64,000 bases of DNA from Neocallimastix lanati (nom. inval.) (lineage: Eukaryota > Neocallimastigomycota > Neocallimastigomycetes > Neocallimastigales > Neocallimastigaceae): assembly GCA_016946835.1 (NCBI GenBank), contig JACVTC010000046.1, positions 1,016,001 through 1,080,000 of the forward strand, written 5' to 3'. Positions 24,474-36,665 of the stretch are shown here, in pieces. Under the pieces are notes generated by a model. The model searched no databases and was not told where the DNA came from. It saw nothing but the letters and a program-made list of their open reading frames with translations. Numbering within the stretch: the stretch's first letter is position 1; each line of letters begins with the position of its first letter. Position numbers and translations under genes: made by a program.

Positions 24474-24549
24474 CTTAATACTTTGTTAAAATCGATTTTT
24501 TTAAATTTAAAGCTTTGTAATTTATTATAGAGTACTGAGACTCTTAATC

Positions 24550-25285
<736 letters not shown>

Positions 25286-25360
25286 AGAAGATGCAGTAAA
25301 TAAAATGGTAAGAAACTGTTCCGGAGAGAGAAAGTATTTTATTAATATTTATTAATAATA

Positions 25361-25427
25361 TCTTTAATATACAAAAGATAATTATCTCGAAAGTGATTGA
25401 AAGATATTATCTTTTGTATATTAAAGA
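25361..25427. repeat. Perfect 22-bp inverted repeat, 23-base loop
   Basis: Arms 25361-25382 and 25406-25427 are exact reverse complements; the loop is mixed-sequence (ctcgaaagtgattgaaag). It could be a foldback element remnant or an RNA hairpin. Confidence 0.8.
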
Positions 25428-25639
25428 GTTCTGGGTCTAATGTTCTATATATAGCTTTTCAGATTACCTCATCAACATTATACAAGTTGTTAGTAGCTCT
25501 CTTAAGTTACTCTTTAATTGATATAGTAAAAAAAAAAACCCTTAACAACCAAGAGAATTAACGTCGAACCGATATGGCAAAAAAGAACCTCTGTTACTAG
25601 TCCTCTTAATATATTCTACATAAATAGTAATAATCTTCT

Positions 25640-25865
25640 TTACACAATGAATCTATGAAAATTGAATCTCCTGATAATATATTTATTGGTTCAAAAAAGA
25701 GTTTAGTCTCAATACTACCTATTTTACAGATGTTACTTCTTTATTCTATTTTATTAAATATTTTTGGTCATATCATAAATGCTATAATAACATTTAAATT
25801 TTAAATTTTCTTTTTATTATCTTTATTTTTTATTAAAATTTATATTTTTAGTATTATTTTTTTGG

Positions 25866-25905
<40 letters not shown>

Positions 25906-26023
25906 CATAATATATCTATAATGTATTTTTTAAACATAAATGTATACAATATATTAATATTTTTTAATCATTAATAAATAAAGCAATAGAAGTGTATTCT
26001 TTTCCTAGTCAAAAAAAAAAAAA
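25640..26023 (+). mobile_element. Family D non-LTR 3' end, degraded
   Basis: Coding remnant near 25640-25800 (SLVSILPILQMLLL) parallels SLVDTTLSILKMLLL in the family D copy at 41.2 kb. The 3' end gaagtgtattcttttcctag followed by poly-A (26009-26023) matches the family D tail. 5'-truncated. Confidence 0.7.
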
Positions 26024-26215
26024 TTATCCATATGGAGTCATCATCGATGAATGAGAAGAGTTAGAGGCTATTTCGTCCTTAAAACTCATAAAGTAGTTTT
26101 TTAATATTTATGTATAAAAATTTCTTATATTTTTTTAATAATTATTATTAAATAAAGTTTATTCCTACTCTAGAAAAAGAAAAAATAAAAATAAAAGTAA
26201 TAAAGGTACAATTAC
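26024..26215 (+). mobile_element. Family B non-LTR 3' end, truncated
   Basis: Corresponds to 31047-31240 at the end of the intact family B element: catatggagt, gatgaatgagaagagttaga and aataaagtttattcctactc, followed by an A-rich tail. Only ~190 bases survive. Confidence 0.8.
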
Positions 26216-27035
26216 TTATTGAATTTGTTTGTAATTGATATTATTTATCAAAGTTATAAATTGATTTTAAAAATTTTAAGAAATAGTATCATTTTTCATT
26301 CATGCATACCCCAATGAAGTGGACTGTTTTTCCAGGTCCATGGAGGGTTGATGGAAAAGGAATAACCTATATCAGGTGTACTAATTACAGCTTTCTGTGA
26401 TTCTGATGATAATCAATGGTTATCCTTTCTAAAGTGGCTTCTAGTACGAAGAGAGAAATCTGGAATACTGGAAGACTGTAGAAAGTGAACTTGACGTTCT
26501 ATAATGTCTTAAACTGGATATGTAGTAACATTGGAGTTGTATAATTAATAATATCATGTAGTTTCTACATATTATCATTGTAATGAATCTATTGTATTTT
26601 TTACTTTAGCATTATTTTGTATATGTTTTTTTCTATAGTATTATTTATACTCTCATGTAGCTATTGTAAAATGGAAATGTAGGAGATTGATTCACTCCAA
26701 AGCTTGTGTTTGAGACATTATTTAACGGATGGGAATCTTTTTATAGTTTTTCACAACTATTATTTCATTAACATTTAAATTTTATATTATATATGATTAT
26801 TTTACAGAAATTTTTACATAAAACAGGAATTTATAATTGAAAATCATTAATTAAAAACTAGTCAACACAAAAAGAAAGAAAAACAAACAAGTTTTAGCAA
26901 ACAATATACACGAAAGAGAAGACAACAGCAATAAATTTTTATTTTTTTTAATTTTTTAATTTTTTACTAATTTTATTTTTTTATTTTTATATTACACTTA
27001 CTTTTTATTAATATAGATAAGTTTTTTATTTTATT
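26216..27035 (+). other. Region 5' of the family B ORF
   Basis: Probably contains the 5' UTR of the family B element, although its exact 5' end could not be set. A mixed-composition patch at 26300-26540 has short open stretches (MKWTVFPGPWRVDGKG; then, after a frame change, NQWLSFLKWLLVRREKSG) that I do not recognise. Confidence 0.4.
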
Positions 27036-30000
27036 ATGTCAACTATACGAAGAGGTCTGCGACTTTATGGTCCTGACCATGATAAATTTGTTTTAATTTT
27101 CATTCATGATCTTGAATCTTGGACTGAAAGTAGACTATGGGAATTTTTAAGCAAAAAGATATCAAATTGTAATGAAGTTGTTCATAGAATCGTTAAAAAA
27201 CACCATATTAATATGGAAAACTACTTCATCCTAAGAGTTAACTATAATAATTATACGGATTATTTGAAGGTTATTTATTTGGTTACTAAGCACTTACCTG
27301 TTAAAAGAATAAAATGGAAGATTACTTCAAGGATACGCACATTTAGCAATGTTAATCATAATAGAACCAGGTATTATTCTGAACCCTCAATCCCCATCTC
27401 TGAAAGCCTCCTGTATGCTAACCCTTTCTCGAATACTAAATATTTCAACCTCTGTATTAGCTGGAACATAAATGGTTGGAATTCTGAAAAACGTGACGGA
27501 CTTACCAATTTTAATTCAATCTTTAATCCTATTTGTATTTGTCTTCAAGAAGTCGGTAATAGTTCATTTCTTAACTCCTTTTCTAACTCATATCCATTCC
27601 TTAATCATTATAGAACAGTACTGAGACGTGCGGACAAAAAAATCCCTGGTATGAGGGGCCTTTATATAGGTGTGCACTCCTCCTGCCAATTCACTAATGA
27701 TGATTTTGAATATAGATATATACTCTCAGTAAATATATTCTCTTTTTGGGGTGTCAGATGTTCTTTAGGGAACATTTACATCCCTAGCAAAAAACACAAA
27801 GACTCTAGAGAAAAAGCGGAAACTGATTTTGCTAATTGGCTCAAGAATCATCAGAATAACCCTTCGGCTATTGTTGGTGATTTCAACATGACTAAGCAAC
27901 AACTCAAAGATCTTATTCTTAGAATTTCCCCTCAATGGTTTGTTATGGATATGGTTGGTCATCAATTTACTTGGTCTAATGGTGGAAAGAATTCTTGTAT
28001 TGATTTTATAGTAGTGAACGATAAATTAAGAAATTATCTGAATATTGCTTCTGTATGCTACTCTTTTAATGACATCTCTGACCATTTACCACTTATTCTT
28101 TCTTGTAAAAAAATATCTCCTGATGGTTTTGTTACTCCCCTTAGGGATAAACAAATTAAGTGGTCTAATCGAATTTGTAGGGATAAACGTGAAGCAATCT
28201 TCTCTCATAATAAATTCACATGTTTACTGGATGAATTTGAACATAATGATAATCTAGACTCTAATACAATGGTTAAAAAACTTCTTGACACAGCAAATAA
28301 AATAGGCGATGACATTCAAGCAAGAGTTCCTACAAATTTACAGGGTTCAGCGTTCCATTGTCCTGCTTATATTAAGAAATTATCACATGAAAAACATTTA
28401 TTTTATAAAAGGATTAAAAATTTTAAACTTAGTAATGATTTGTCAAATCTTCAAGAATTTTGTGATCTCTCAAAAGAATATAGAGTTCTTTCTGATTATA
28501 TCATTAGTATTAAAAGAAATATTAGGAATATTAGATTTAAAAATTTGATTCATTCCATCGGCGAATGTTTCTTAAAAAATGATGCCCAGCGTGGTTGGTC
28601 TGGACTTAAGAAAATTTCTAAACCTTCTTACTCTCCTTCCCAATCACCTGTATACATTAAAGATAAAGAAGGTAATGTTCTAGTATCCCAAGAAGATCAA
28701 CTCAATCGTTTTGCAGAACACTATGAAGAACTTGCTTCTGATATAACTGGTCACAGTCTTAATGAAAATTATTGGAAAAGAATACTTAATAATTCTTCTA
28801 CTCCTCAGGAATCATGGGATATTAATCAACCTATTTCCATGTCAGAAATTCATTCAACTGTTCTTTTAATGAAAAATAACAAAGCACCTGGTCCTGATGG
28901 TATACCTACAGAATTTTTTAAAGCATTTTTTAATTCTGAGAGTAGAAATTCTTCTCAGGATGACTCTAATCAAGAGGTTACTTATTCCGATTGTGCAAAG
29001 TGTCTGTTATTACTTTTTAATAAAATTTGGGATGGTGACTTTCCTAATGAATGGAACTCTGCTTCTATTGTTTCTATTCCTAAAAAAGGGGATCTTTCAG
29101 ATTGTAATAATTATCGTGGTATTTCACTCATCAATGTAGGTTTAAAAATTCTATCAAAAATTGTCACTAAAAGAATATCGGACTATGCTTTTTCTAATGG
29201 AATAATTAGACCAGAACAGTTTGGTTTTAAAAATAAAGAAGAATGTATTAGTTTATTTGTATCCATTCGTGAAATTTGTCAAAGAAGAAAATTTAAGGAT
29301 AAATTTACCTTTCTTGCCTTTCTTGACCTTAAAAAAGCTTATGATTCAGTTCCAATTTACAATATACTTACTAAACTAAATTATCTTGGTATTCGTGGTA
29401 AATGCCTTCAATTCATTACTAATCTATACCTTACCTCGAAAGCTCGTGCAAACTTTAATGGTAAACTTTCAAAAGAATTTCCAATACACCGTGGTGTTCG
29501 CCAAGGGTGTCCTCTCTCTCCTATTTTATTCAATATATTTATCAATGATATTTTTGATAAATGTAAAAGTTATGGTGTGATTACTGAAAAGAAAAAGTGT
29601 TGTGGTGGATTATTTGCTGATGATATTGTATTATTAGCTCCTACAAAATCTTCACTTAAAAACCTTTTGAATATTGCTCATGATTGGGGTATTAAAAATG
29701 AAATGACCTTTGGAATCAATAAATGCGCTACACTAGTTGTTAAACCAAAGAATTTTATACCTTCAAGACATTATGAAAATCCTACTTTTAGACTTGGTAT
29801 GAACTATATACCAAGCACTAATCAATATACATATCTTGGTATACCTTTTAATGAATCGTTGGATTTAAAACCTATTATTGCTAAGATGAATAGTAAAATT
29901 AATTATACAGTTAACTCTTTCTTTAGATTTTTAACCAATAGGAATGTTCCTTTCTACTTTAAAACTCGTATACTAGTTTCTTTTGTCCTTAGTTCAGTTC

Positions 30001-31121
30001 TTTATTATGCTCCCTTACTTGGTTCAAATAAAAAGAATACTGAAAAAGCTCAAACTGCTTTTAATCGAGGTTTGTATTGGAGTTTCGGGTTTAAAAATAA
30101 AACCTCCAATACTTCAATTTACAATATGTCTAAGGAACACTCTTTACCTCCTATAGCTAGTTTTTGTGCTAAGGCGATGATTCGATGTTTTAAAAAGTGG
30201 AAAGATTCTTCTTGTATTATTTCTCATTTAGTCAAAAATATACCTACACTTTCTCACTATTCATGGACGAAAAAAGCACGGAGTTTAGCAGTACACAAGC
30301 ACAATAATAAACTTCCTGGAGAAATAAGGAAGTTTTACTGGGAAAATATTCATTATTCAAGCACTCCTGCGATCAGATCTACAAAATACAAGAAATTTAA
30401 ATTTGGTTTTAAAAAATTTATTCAACGTCTATCACTTAAATATTCACAATTTTCTCTTGGATTTTTTTGGATTGGACGAATTAAATGTGGATTCAAATTT
30501 GATGTAAAAACGTATGTTAAAAGTAATCTAGTATCAGAAAATTGCCCAACATACTGCCCTTGTTGTGGTGAGAGTAACAGCATACCTAGTTTTACACACT
30601 GGATACTTTTATGTCCTAAATTTGAAGAATTTAGGCAACATTTCATTCCCTTTGTTGATGAAATTTTTATTAATTTTTCTCTTATTGTTCATGAGGAATC
30701 ATTGAACATTCCTGATGATAAAGAGGAAGATTTTGATGATAATATCAATTTTTACGTGCTGTGTCTCCTTCTTGGCGGAAATGCAGTATTTGAAATCTTA
30801 AAGATCGGCTCGGGGGAAAGAAGGCGATATATTAATAATATTTTTCAATCACCTTCGAACGAGTCTTCTTTCCCGATTTCATATTTTGTGGGGCTTGCGG
30901 AATTCCTTACTAACGTTATGCCTATTGTGATTGGTGATTTTTACACCATGATCGATTTGTATAGTGTTAGACCTACCGTTGTCAAGAGCGTCGACGTCGT
31001 AACGATAAGGCAAAGAAGAAATTCTGATACAGATTCGAATGATAATTTTCATCCACATGGAGTTATCTTCGATGAATGGGAAGAGTTAGAGGCCTTTTCG
31101 TCCTCGAATCTCATAACGTAG
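27036..31121 (+). CDS. Family B non-LTR retrotransposon protein, EN-RT, 1361 residues
   Basis: Intact ORF from ATG at 27036. Residues 1-130 form an unassigned N-terminal region without a zinc knuckle. An endonuclease/exonuclease/phosphatase domain follows (SWNINGWN about 142, LQEVGN about 170, GDFNMT about 280, CIDFIVVND about 321, SDHLPL about 348), which nicks target DNA. The reverse transcriptase has APGPDGIPTEFF (617), IPKKGDL, LDLKKAYDSVP (D about 764), GVRQGCPLSPILFN (820) and FADD (860-863). A Cys/His cluster CPCC ... HWILLCP lies near residue 1180. No RNase H and no separate ORF1 were seen. It drives target-primed reverse transcription. The intact frame suggests a recently active copy. 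Clade (L1-like, Tad-like or other) is not decided. Confidence 0.95.
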   Translation: MSTIRRGLRLYGPDHDKFVLIFIHDLESWTESRLWEFLSKKISNCNEVVHRIVKKHHINMENYFILRVNYNNYTDYLKVIYLVTKHLPVKRIKWKITSRIRTFSNVNHNRTRYYSEPSIPISESLLYANPFSNTKYFNLCISWNINGWNSEKRDGLTNFNSIFNPICICLQEVGNSSFLNSFSNSYPFLNHYRTVLRRADKKIPGMRGLYIGVHSSCQFTNDDFEYRYILSVNIFSFWGVRCSLGNIYIPSKKHKDSREKAETDFANWLKNHQNNPSAIVGDFNMTKQQLKDLILRISPQWFVMDMVGHQFTWSNGGKNSCIDFIVVNDKLRNYLNIASVCYSFNDISDHLPLILSCKKISPDGFVTPLRDKQIKWSNRICRDKREAIFSHNKFTCLLDEFEHNDNLDSNTMVKKLLDTANKIGDDIQARVPTNLQGSAFHCPAYIKKLSHEKHLFYKRIKNFKLSNDLSNLQEFCDLSKEYRVLSDYIISIKRNIRNIRFKNLIHSIGECFLKNDAQRGWSGLKKISKPSYSPSQSPVYIKDKEGNVLVSQEDQLNRFAEHYEELASDITGHSLNENYWKRILNNSSTPQESWDINQPISMSEIHSTVLLMKNNKAPGPDGIPTEFFKAFFNSESRNSSQDDSNQEVTYSDCAKCLLLLFNKIWDGDFPNEWNSASIVSIPKKGDLSDCNNYRGISLINVGLKILSKIVTKRISDYAFSNGIIRPEQFGFKNKEECISLFVSIREICQRRKFKDKFTFLAFLDLKKAYDSVPIYNILTKLNYLGIRGKCLQFITNLYLTSKARANFNGKLSKEFPIHRGVRQGCPLSPILFNIFINDIFDKCKSYGVITEKKKCCGGLFADDIVLLAPTKSSLKNLLNIAHDWGIKNEMTFGINKCATLVVKPKNFIPSRHYENPTFRLGMNYIPSTNQYTYLGIPFNESLDLKPIIAKMNSKINYTVNSFFRFLTNRNVPFYFKTRILVSFVLSSVLYYAPLLGSNKKNTEKAQTAFNRGLYWSFGFKNKTSNTSIYNMSKEHSLPPIASFCAKAMIRCFKKWKDSSCIISHLVKNIPTLSHYSWTKKARSLAVHKHNNKLPGEIRKFYWENIHYSSTPAIRSTKYKKFKFGFKKFIQRLSLKYSQFSLGFFWIGRIKCGFKFDVKTYVKSNLVSENCPTYCPCCGESNSIPSFTHWILLCPKFEEFRQHFIPFVDEIFINFSLIVHEESLNIPDDKEEDFDDNINFYVLCLLLGGNAVFEILKIGSGERRRYINNIFQSPSNESSFPISYFVGLAEFLTNVMPIVIGDFYTMIDLYSVRPTVVKSVDVVTIRQRRNSDTDSNDNFHPHGVIFDEWEELEAFSSSNLIT

Positions 31122-31222
31122 TTTTTTAATATTAATATAAAAAAAAAAAAAAATTTCATGTATTTAAACTTCATGTATTTTTTTTAAAAAAAAAAATATT
31201 ATTAAATAAAGTTTATTCCTAG

Positions 31223-31268
<46 letters not shown>
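31122..31268 (+). mobile_element. 3' UTR and poly-A tail of the family B element
   Basis: Contains aataaagtttattcctagtc followed by about 43 A residues (31226-31268). No convincing target-site duplication was found at the two ends. Confidence 0.8.
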
Positions 31269-31269
<1 letters not shown>

Positions 31270-31499
31270 CATCTTTTTCTTTTTTATTTTCATGCATTTT
31301 CTATTTTTTCATGTATGAATCACTCATGTACAGTACTATAATGTTTTGATGTACTTTTTCTTTTTTTTTTTTTTTTTTTTTTTTTGGATGGTAATTTTTT
31401 ATTCCTGAAGGAACTGAGATTCGTACTACTTCATTTACTTTTTTCAATTTTTCAATATACTCTTGATATTTAATTTTTTTTCTGAAGATATATGAAAAT

Positions 31500-31665
31500 A
31501 GGATTAAAAATTAAATTAAAATGTGTTAAATTCGCTATGTTTTTCAAAGTTCCAACTATTAATACTCCAGCTAATACAAAGGTTAAAATATTGAGTATTC
31601 AAGAAGGGATTATCATACAGAAGACAATCAGAGATAGGAATAGTGGGTTTAGAATAATACTTTAT
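31500..31665 (-). pseudogene. Family B endonuclease-region relic
   Basis: The minus strand reads IPISDCLLYDNPFLNTQYF and then NLCISWSINSWNFEK, parallel to residues 119-154 of the intact family B protein. Short and flanked by AT-rich DNA. Confidence 0.75.
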
Positions 31666-31866
31666 AAATAATCTTCAAATAATACATTTTATTATTATAG
31701 TTTATCCTTAGGATAAAATAGTAATATTATAAAAATTTTAAAAAAGTAAATGAAGTGGAACAAATCAGTTTCTACATAAATATAAAAAAGTACTATAATA
31801 TACATTATCATCCAAAAAATAAATAAATAAATAAATAAATAATAATATATATAATATTATAGTTGC

Positions 31867-32130
31867 TTTTTTTTTAGATAATGAATAAACTTTATTTAAT
31901 AATATTTATTAAAAAAATATATATAAATACATGAAAATAATGAAAATAAAATACATGAAAATAAAATACACAAAAATAAAATTACATGAAAATAAAATAC
32001 TTTAAATAAAAATTTATGAAAATAAAAATTCATAAAATTTTTTACATTAATATTAAAAAACTTCCTTATGTGCTTCTAGGACGAAATGGCCCTTAACTCT
32101 TCCCTTTTATAAATGATAACTTCATGTGGA
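31867..32130 (-). mobile_element. Family B 3' end (inverted)
   Basis: T tract at 31867-31876, then the inverse of aataaagtttatt. The end of the ORF reads NPHEVIIYKREELRAISS, parallel to the HPHGVIFDEWEELEAFSS end of family B. The 3' UTR carries a small expansion of cattttatttt-like units. Confidence 0.75.
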
Positions 32131-32135
32131 TTAAA

Positions 32136-32390
32136 GTAATTTTTTTTAATCCCAGGAAGAGAATACATTGCCATTGTATTAATATATATTGTATATAAAT
32201 TTAAATGCAAAAATACATTATAATAAAAAAGAATATATAAAAAAAGTACTAAATAAAAAAATATAATAATAATAATACTTAATAAAGTTAATGTAATATA
32301 ATTAAAATAAAGAAAAAATTTAAAAGTTACTATGTTATTTATAATATTAATAGAAATCATTTCTACCAAAAATATTTAATATAATAAAAC
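32136..32390 (-). mobile_element. Family D 3' end (inverted, degraded)
   Basis: The inverse complement contains aatgtattctcttcctggg followed by an A-rich run, like the family D tail at 40998-41050. Beyond that it is AT-rich without an ORF that I trust. Confidence 0.5.
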
Positions 32391-32628
32391 AAAGAAACAT
32401 CTTTTTTAGCTTTTGGAGATGAACAAGATGGTTTAGCCATTTTTTTTAAACATCTCCAACCATTTTTTTGAAATCTTTATTAAAAAAATAATTACCTATT
32501 TTTACAATATTAGCCTTAAATCTAGTGGAACGAAATTTGCTCTTTGTTTTCTTGATTGATTTGCAAAAGTTTTTCATATTTATTAAATTGTGAATTGTAG
32601 TTCATCTAAAGCTGAAATTCCACCAAGA
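32391..32628 (-). other. Short basic ORFs, origin unknown
   Basis: A 43-residue minus-strand ORF at 32446-32577 (MKNFCKSIKKTKSKFRSTRF at its start) is followed by a 25-residue ORF (MAKPSCSSPKAKKD). Both are Lys-rich. They could be fragments of a gene carried along with transposons or chance. No family recognised. Confidence 0.25.
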
Positions 32629-35600
32629 AATTTTTTTTTTTTTTATAGCCGCAATTATTGCGAACTTTAATCTTTATTTATTTATTCTTATATAAAATAC
32701 ATGAATACTTTTAATTTTAATAAAAAATAAAATAACACAGAATTAATAAATAAATAAATAAAATTATTTGTCCAATTGAATATAATAATAAATGAAATAG
32801 TAACGTGAAATAAAAAGTAATAATCAAAAATAAGTGTATAAATAAATTCAGAAAAAAGTTCATAGGCAACGAACCTCACCTCCTTATGGATTAGGGTTTG
32901 AATTGACTATCTGAAAGAAATTATAGTCTTCTCCTTCAGAGGCATTGGCCCTGCTAGCCTGTCTTACTGCATTTTCAGCGTAGACGCTCCTGGTTAGTTT
33001 GCACTTATACTTTCGGAATAGTAACCCTTGCCAAGTACTAGCCCTAGGTATAATTTCTATAAAGAGAACCGCAGATCGCACCAATTGAACTATTCACTAA
33101 ATTAGAAGTAACAATATTATAATTTTCGCTATTACTAATATTAATAATTCTATTTTCACTAACACTATTTCTACTATTATTAATAATATTATTTCTATTG
33201 TTAATATTATTAATATTATATACTTCGTTACTACTATTAGAATCAGAACTTAGTTCTAAATTATTCATATCTGTGATAACAGTGTCTACATTACTATTAG
33301 ATATTGGACAATATTTAGAAATAATATAAAATATTTCATAAAGAATTTCAATATCCTTAAAATATTTCATTTGAAATTCACAAAAAAGATAGCATTTAGA
33401 AAACCAATGTTCCAATTGAGGATTACTATTTTTCTATAACAACAAGGACACCTTTCAGGACAGTCTTCTTCAATCATTTTGGCGGCTTTGGCAACACGAG
33501 TATCGAATTTATATCCACATCTGGCACGAAGTACCCATCGGAAGCCAATGTTAAATTCAGGATATTTATAATTTAGCTTAAGATACTCTCTAGTTTTCTC
33601 GAAATTATTATTTTTATAAGTCTTAGCTTTGATTGATTTTCCTACCATATCTCTATCCCAGTAAAAGTTTAAAATAGCTTTTATAGATGGAAATTTATCT
33701 AATTTGTCAGCTAAAATTTTACTTTCTTTATCCCATGCATGACGTCTACAACGAGATATATCTCTAAGTAAATCAGAGATAATACATTTCGAGTTTTTCC
33801 ATTTTTTAAAACACTTTACCTGAGCAATCGCACATTTCGCCGAAAGAGGAGGAACGTTAAGTTCTTTAGAAATATAATAAAGGGAAAGTTATTCCCTTTA
33901 GAAAATCCTTCAATCCAGTATAATCCTGAATTAACTAGTGTCTGTGTACTTCTCGTTCTATCTTTGTTAGATCCAAGTAGAGGTGCATAATATGGAACTT
34001 GTCCAATTACTATAGCTGAAAATAACATTCTTTTATAAGGGATAGGAATATGAAGATTCTTAAGAAATCCTTTTATGGAATAAAATACATTTCTAACTTT
34101 ATTATTCATTCTCTGTATGATCGGTTTCAATTCTAAATCATATGAAAATGGTACACCTAAGTAGGTATAGCAATTCGTTTTAGGTAACTCTTGACTTGAA
34201 AGATAGAAGGTAGGATTACTATTATAAAGAAAACTAGAAAATTCCCCTCGTACTACTAGACTGGTACATTTATTGATACCAAATTGCATTTCATTATTAT
34301 TAGCCCATTTACGGGCAAACTTTAACAATTTCTTAAGTTGGGATCTTGTTGGAGCACATAACACAATGTCATCTGCAAAAAGACCTCCACAACAACGTTT
34401 ATCACCGAGATGCCATATTTATTACAATTATTAAAAATATTACTAATGAACAAGTTAAACAAAATTAGTTAGAGGGGACAACCTTGACGAACTCCTTTCT
34501 TAACATTAAATGATTCCGATAATAGTCCATCAACTCTTACACAAGCCCTGGAAGATAAGTATAAATTTTCAATAAAATTATAGTACTTGCCTCTAATACC
34601 TAAGTGATGAATCTTCATTAAAACATTATATATGGACACTGAGTCATACGCTTTTTTAAAGTCCAAAAAAGCAAGGTAAGTATCCTTATTTTCAAATTTC
34701 CTTCTCTGACATATAATTCTTAATGCAGTGCATTCTTCTTTATTTCTAAATCCAAATTGTTCAGGTCTAACAAATTTATGTTCAAGGGCATATTTAGCAA
34801 TTCTATTAGCAACAATCTTTGAAATAATTTTTAAGCCAACATTAATAAGAGAAATACCACGATAATTATTACAATCCCGAAAGATCTCCTTTTTTTGGAA
34901 TTGATATTATAGAAGCCGAATTCCACTCTTCAGGGAAATCACCATCCCAGATTTTGTTAAATAATGAAAGTAAACATTTAGCACACTTAGAGTAGTGATC
35001 ATCTGAAGAATCATCTTGATTATCGGATAAATCAGATTTACTAAAGAAGGCTTTAAAAAATTCAATCGGAATACCATCGGGTCCAGGAGCTATATTATTT
35101 TTCGTTTCAAGCACAGTGTTTTGAATTTCTTCCATAGTAATAGAATCATTAATATCCCAAGTAGGATTATTATTAGGATTAGTTCCAAATAAACTTACCC
35201 AGTATTCATTATCCAAACTGTGTTGAGTAACATCAGAAGCTAGTTCACTGTAATATTCAGCAAATCGATTTAATTGATCCGAATGAGAAAATAAAAAGTT
35301 ACCCTGCTTGTCCTTTAAAACGCTTGACGAAGTAGAATTAGAGTACATAGGGCGAGATAGCTTCTTTAATTTTAACCAAGCACTCCTAGCATTTCTATTA
35401 CGAAAATCATTACATGCAGATTCTATTGACTGATGAAATTGTTTTGATTTAATAGAAAACTTAATTGACCTGACTTTACCACATATATTTTTATATTCAC
35501 GAAGTAAATTTAAAAATTCATCAAGGTTTTCAAGATTAGAACCTAATGAAAAATTTTTGATTTTATTAAATGAAACATGTTTTTCACGAGAAAGTTTTTT

Positions 35601-36431
35601 GATATAATAAGGGCAGTGGAAAGTTGAGCCTTTAAGATCATAAGGAACCCTAGCATGAACTTTATCACCAAATTTATTAGCTGTTTCTATAAATTTATTG
35701 AATATTTCATTAGAACTTAGTTCTTCATTATCATCAAATTCATTAAGAAGAATTGAGAAGTAGTTACTTGAGAATATTTCATTATGCTTTTCATTACACA
35801 TGCGTTGGGACCACTTGAGTCTTCTAGAAGGAGTAGGAGCACGAAAACCTTCTGAGTCATCTTTCTTACAGGAAAGGATAAGAGGGAAGTGGTCAGATAT
35901 ATCATTGAATGTACTACAAACAGATACCTTATTAATGTATTCCTTCATTTTACGATTAAATAAAACATGATCAATACAAGACGATCTACCATCCCGAGCC
36001 CATGTGAAATCGAGACCTGATAAGTTTTTAGTGAACCACTGATGAGATGATTTATTAAGTAAACTTACTAATTGGGATTTAGACATATTAAAGTCACCTA
36101 CAAGAATAGAAGGTGTATTAGTATGTTTCTTAATCCAATTAGTAATTTCTGAAAAGGCATTCTTTATTTCTTCCTTATGAGTGACCGTAGGAACATAAAT
36201 ATTACCAATAGTGCATTTAATTCCCCAAAAAGAAGTAATATTGACAGAAATGATATACTTATATTCAAAGGGATCAGGAGAAAATGAACAAGAACGATGT
36301 ACACTTATACTAAGACCTCTCATACCGGGTATATTTGGATCAGCTTTTCGTAAAATTGTAATATAGTGACAAAGAAATGGGTAATTTTTTGAATGTACAT
36401 TAAGGTATTGGCTATTACCGACCTCTTGTAA
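32629..36431 (-). pseudogene. Family A non-LTR element, main 3' segment
   Basis: A T tract and tatagccgcaattattgcg mark the 3' end. Reading upward: C-terminal SVYAENAVRQASRANAS, an Asn/Ser-rich stretch, a CPCC zinc site, RT pieces (GVRQGCPL, LDFKKAYDSVSIYN as broken frames) and an open stretch 36323-34869 covering the endonuclease (SCIDHVLFN, GDFNMS, SDHFPLI) through APGPDGIPIEFF. Several frameshifts separate the pieces, for example near 34870, 34468, 34370 and 33650, so it is inactive. Its endonuclease continues at 36666-36734 and 38157-38534, split by later insertions. Confidence 0.85.
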
Positions 36432-36665
36432 TTTGTTTTTATAGCCGCAATTATTGCGAACTTTAATCTTTATTTATTTATTCTTATATAAAATATATGA
36501 ATACTTTTAATTTTAATAAAAATAAAAAAAAACACAGAAATAATAAAATAAATAAATATTATTTGTCCAATATGAACATAATAATAAATGAAATAGTAAC
36601 GTGAAATAAAAAGTAATAATCAAAAATAAGTGTATAAATAAATTCAGAAAAAAGTTCATATGCAA
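36432..36665 (-). mobile_element. Family A 3'-end fragment inserted into family A
   Basis: About 230 bases that repeat the 3' UTR at 32640-32873 interrupt the endonuclease codons between PICIC and LQEVGNS. There is no clear target-site duplication; at most tgtaa/tgcaa. Confidence 0.8.
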
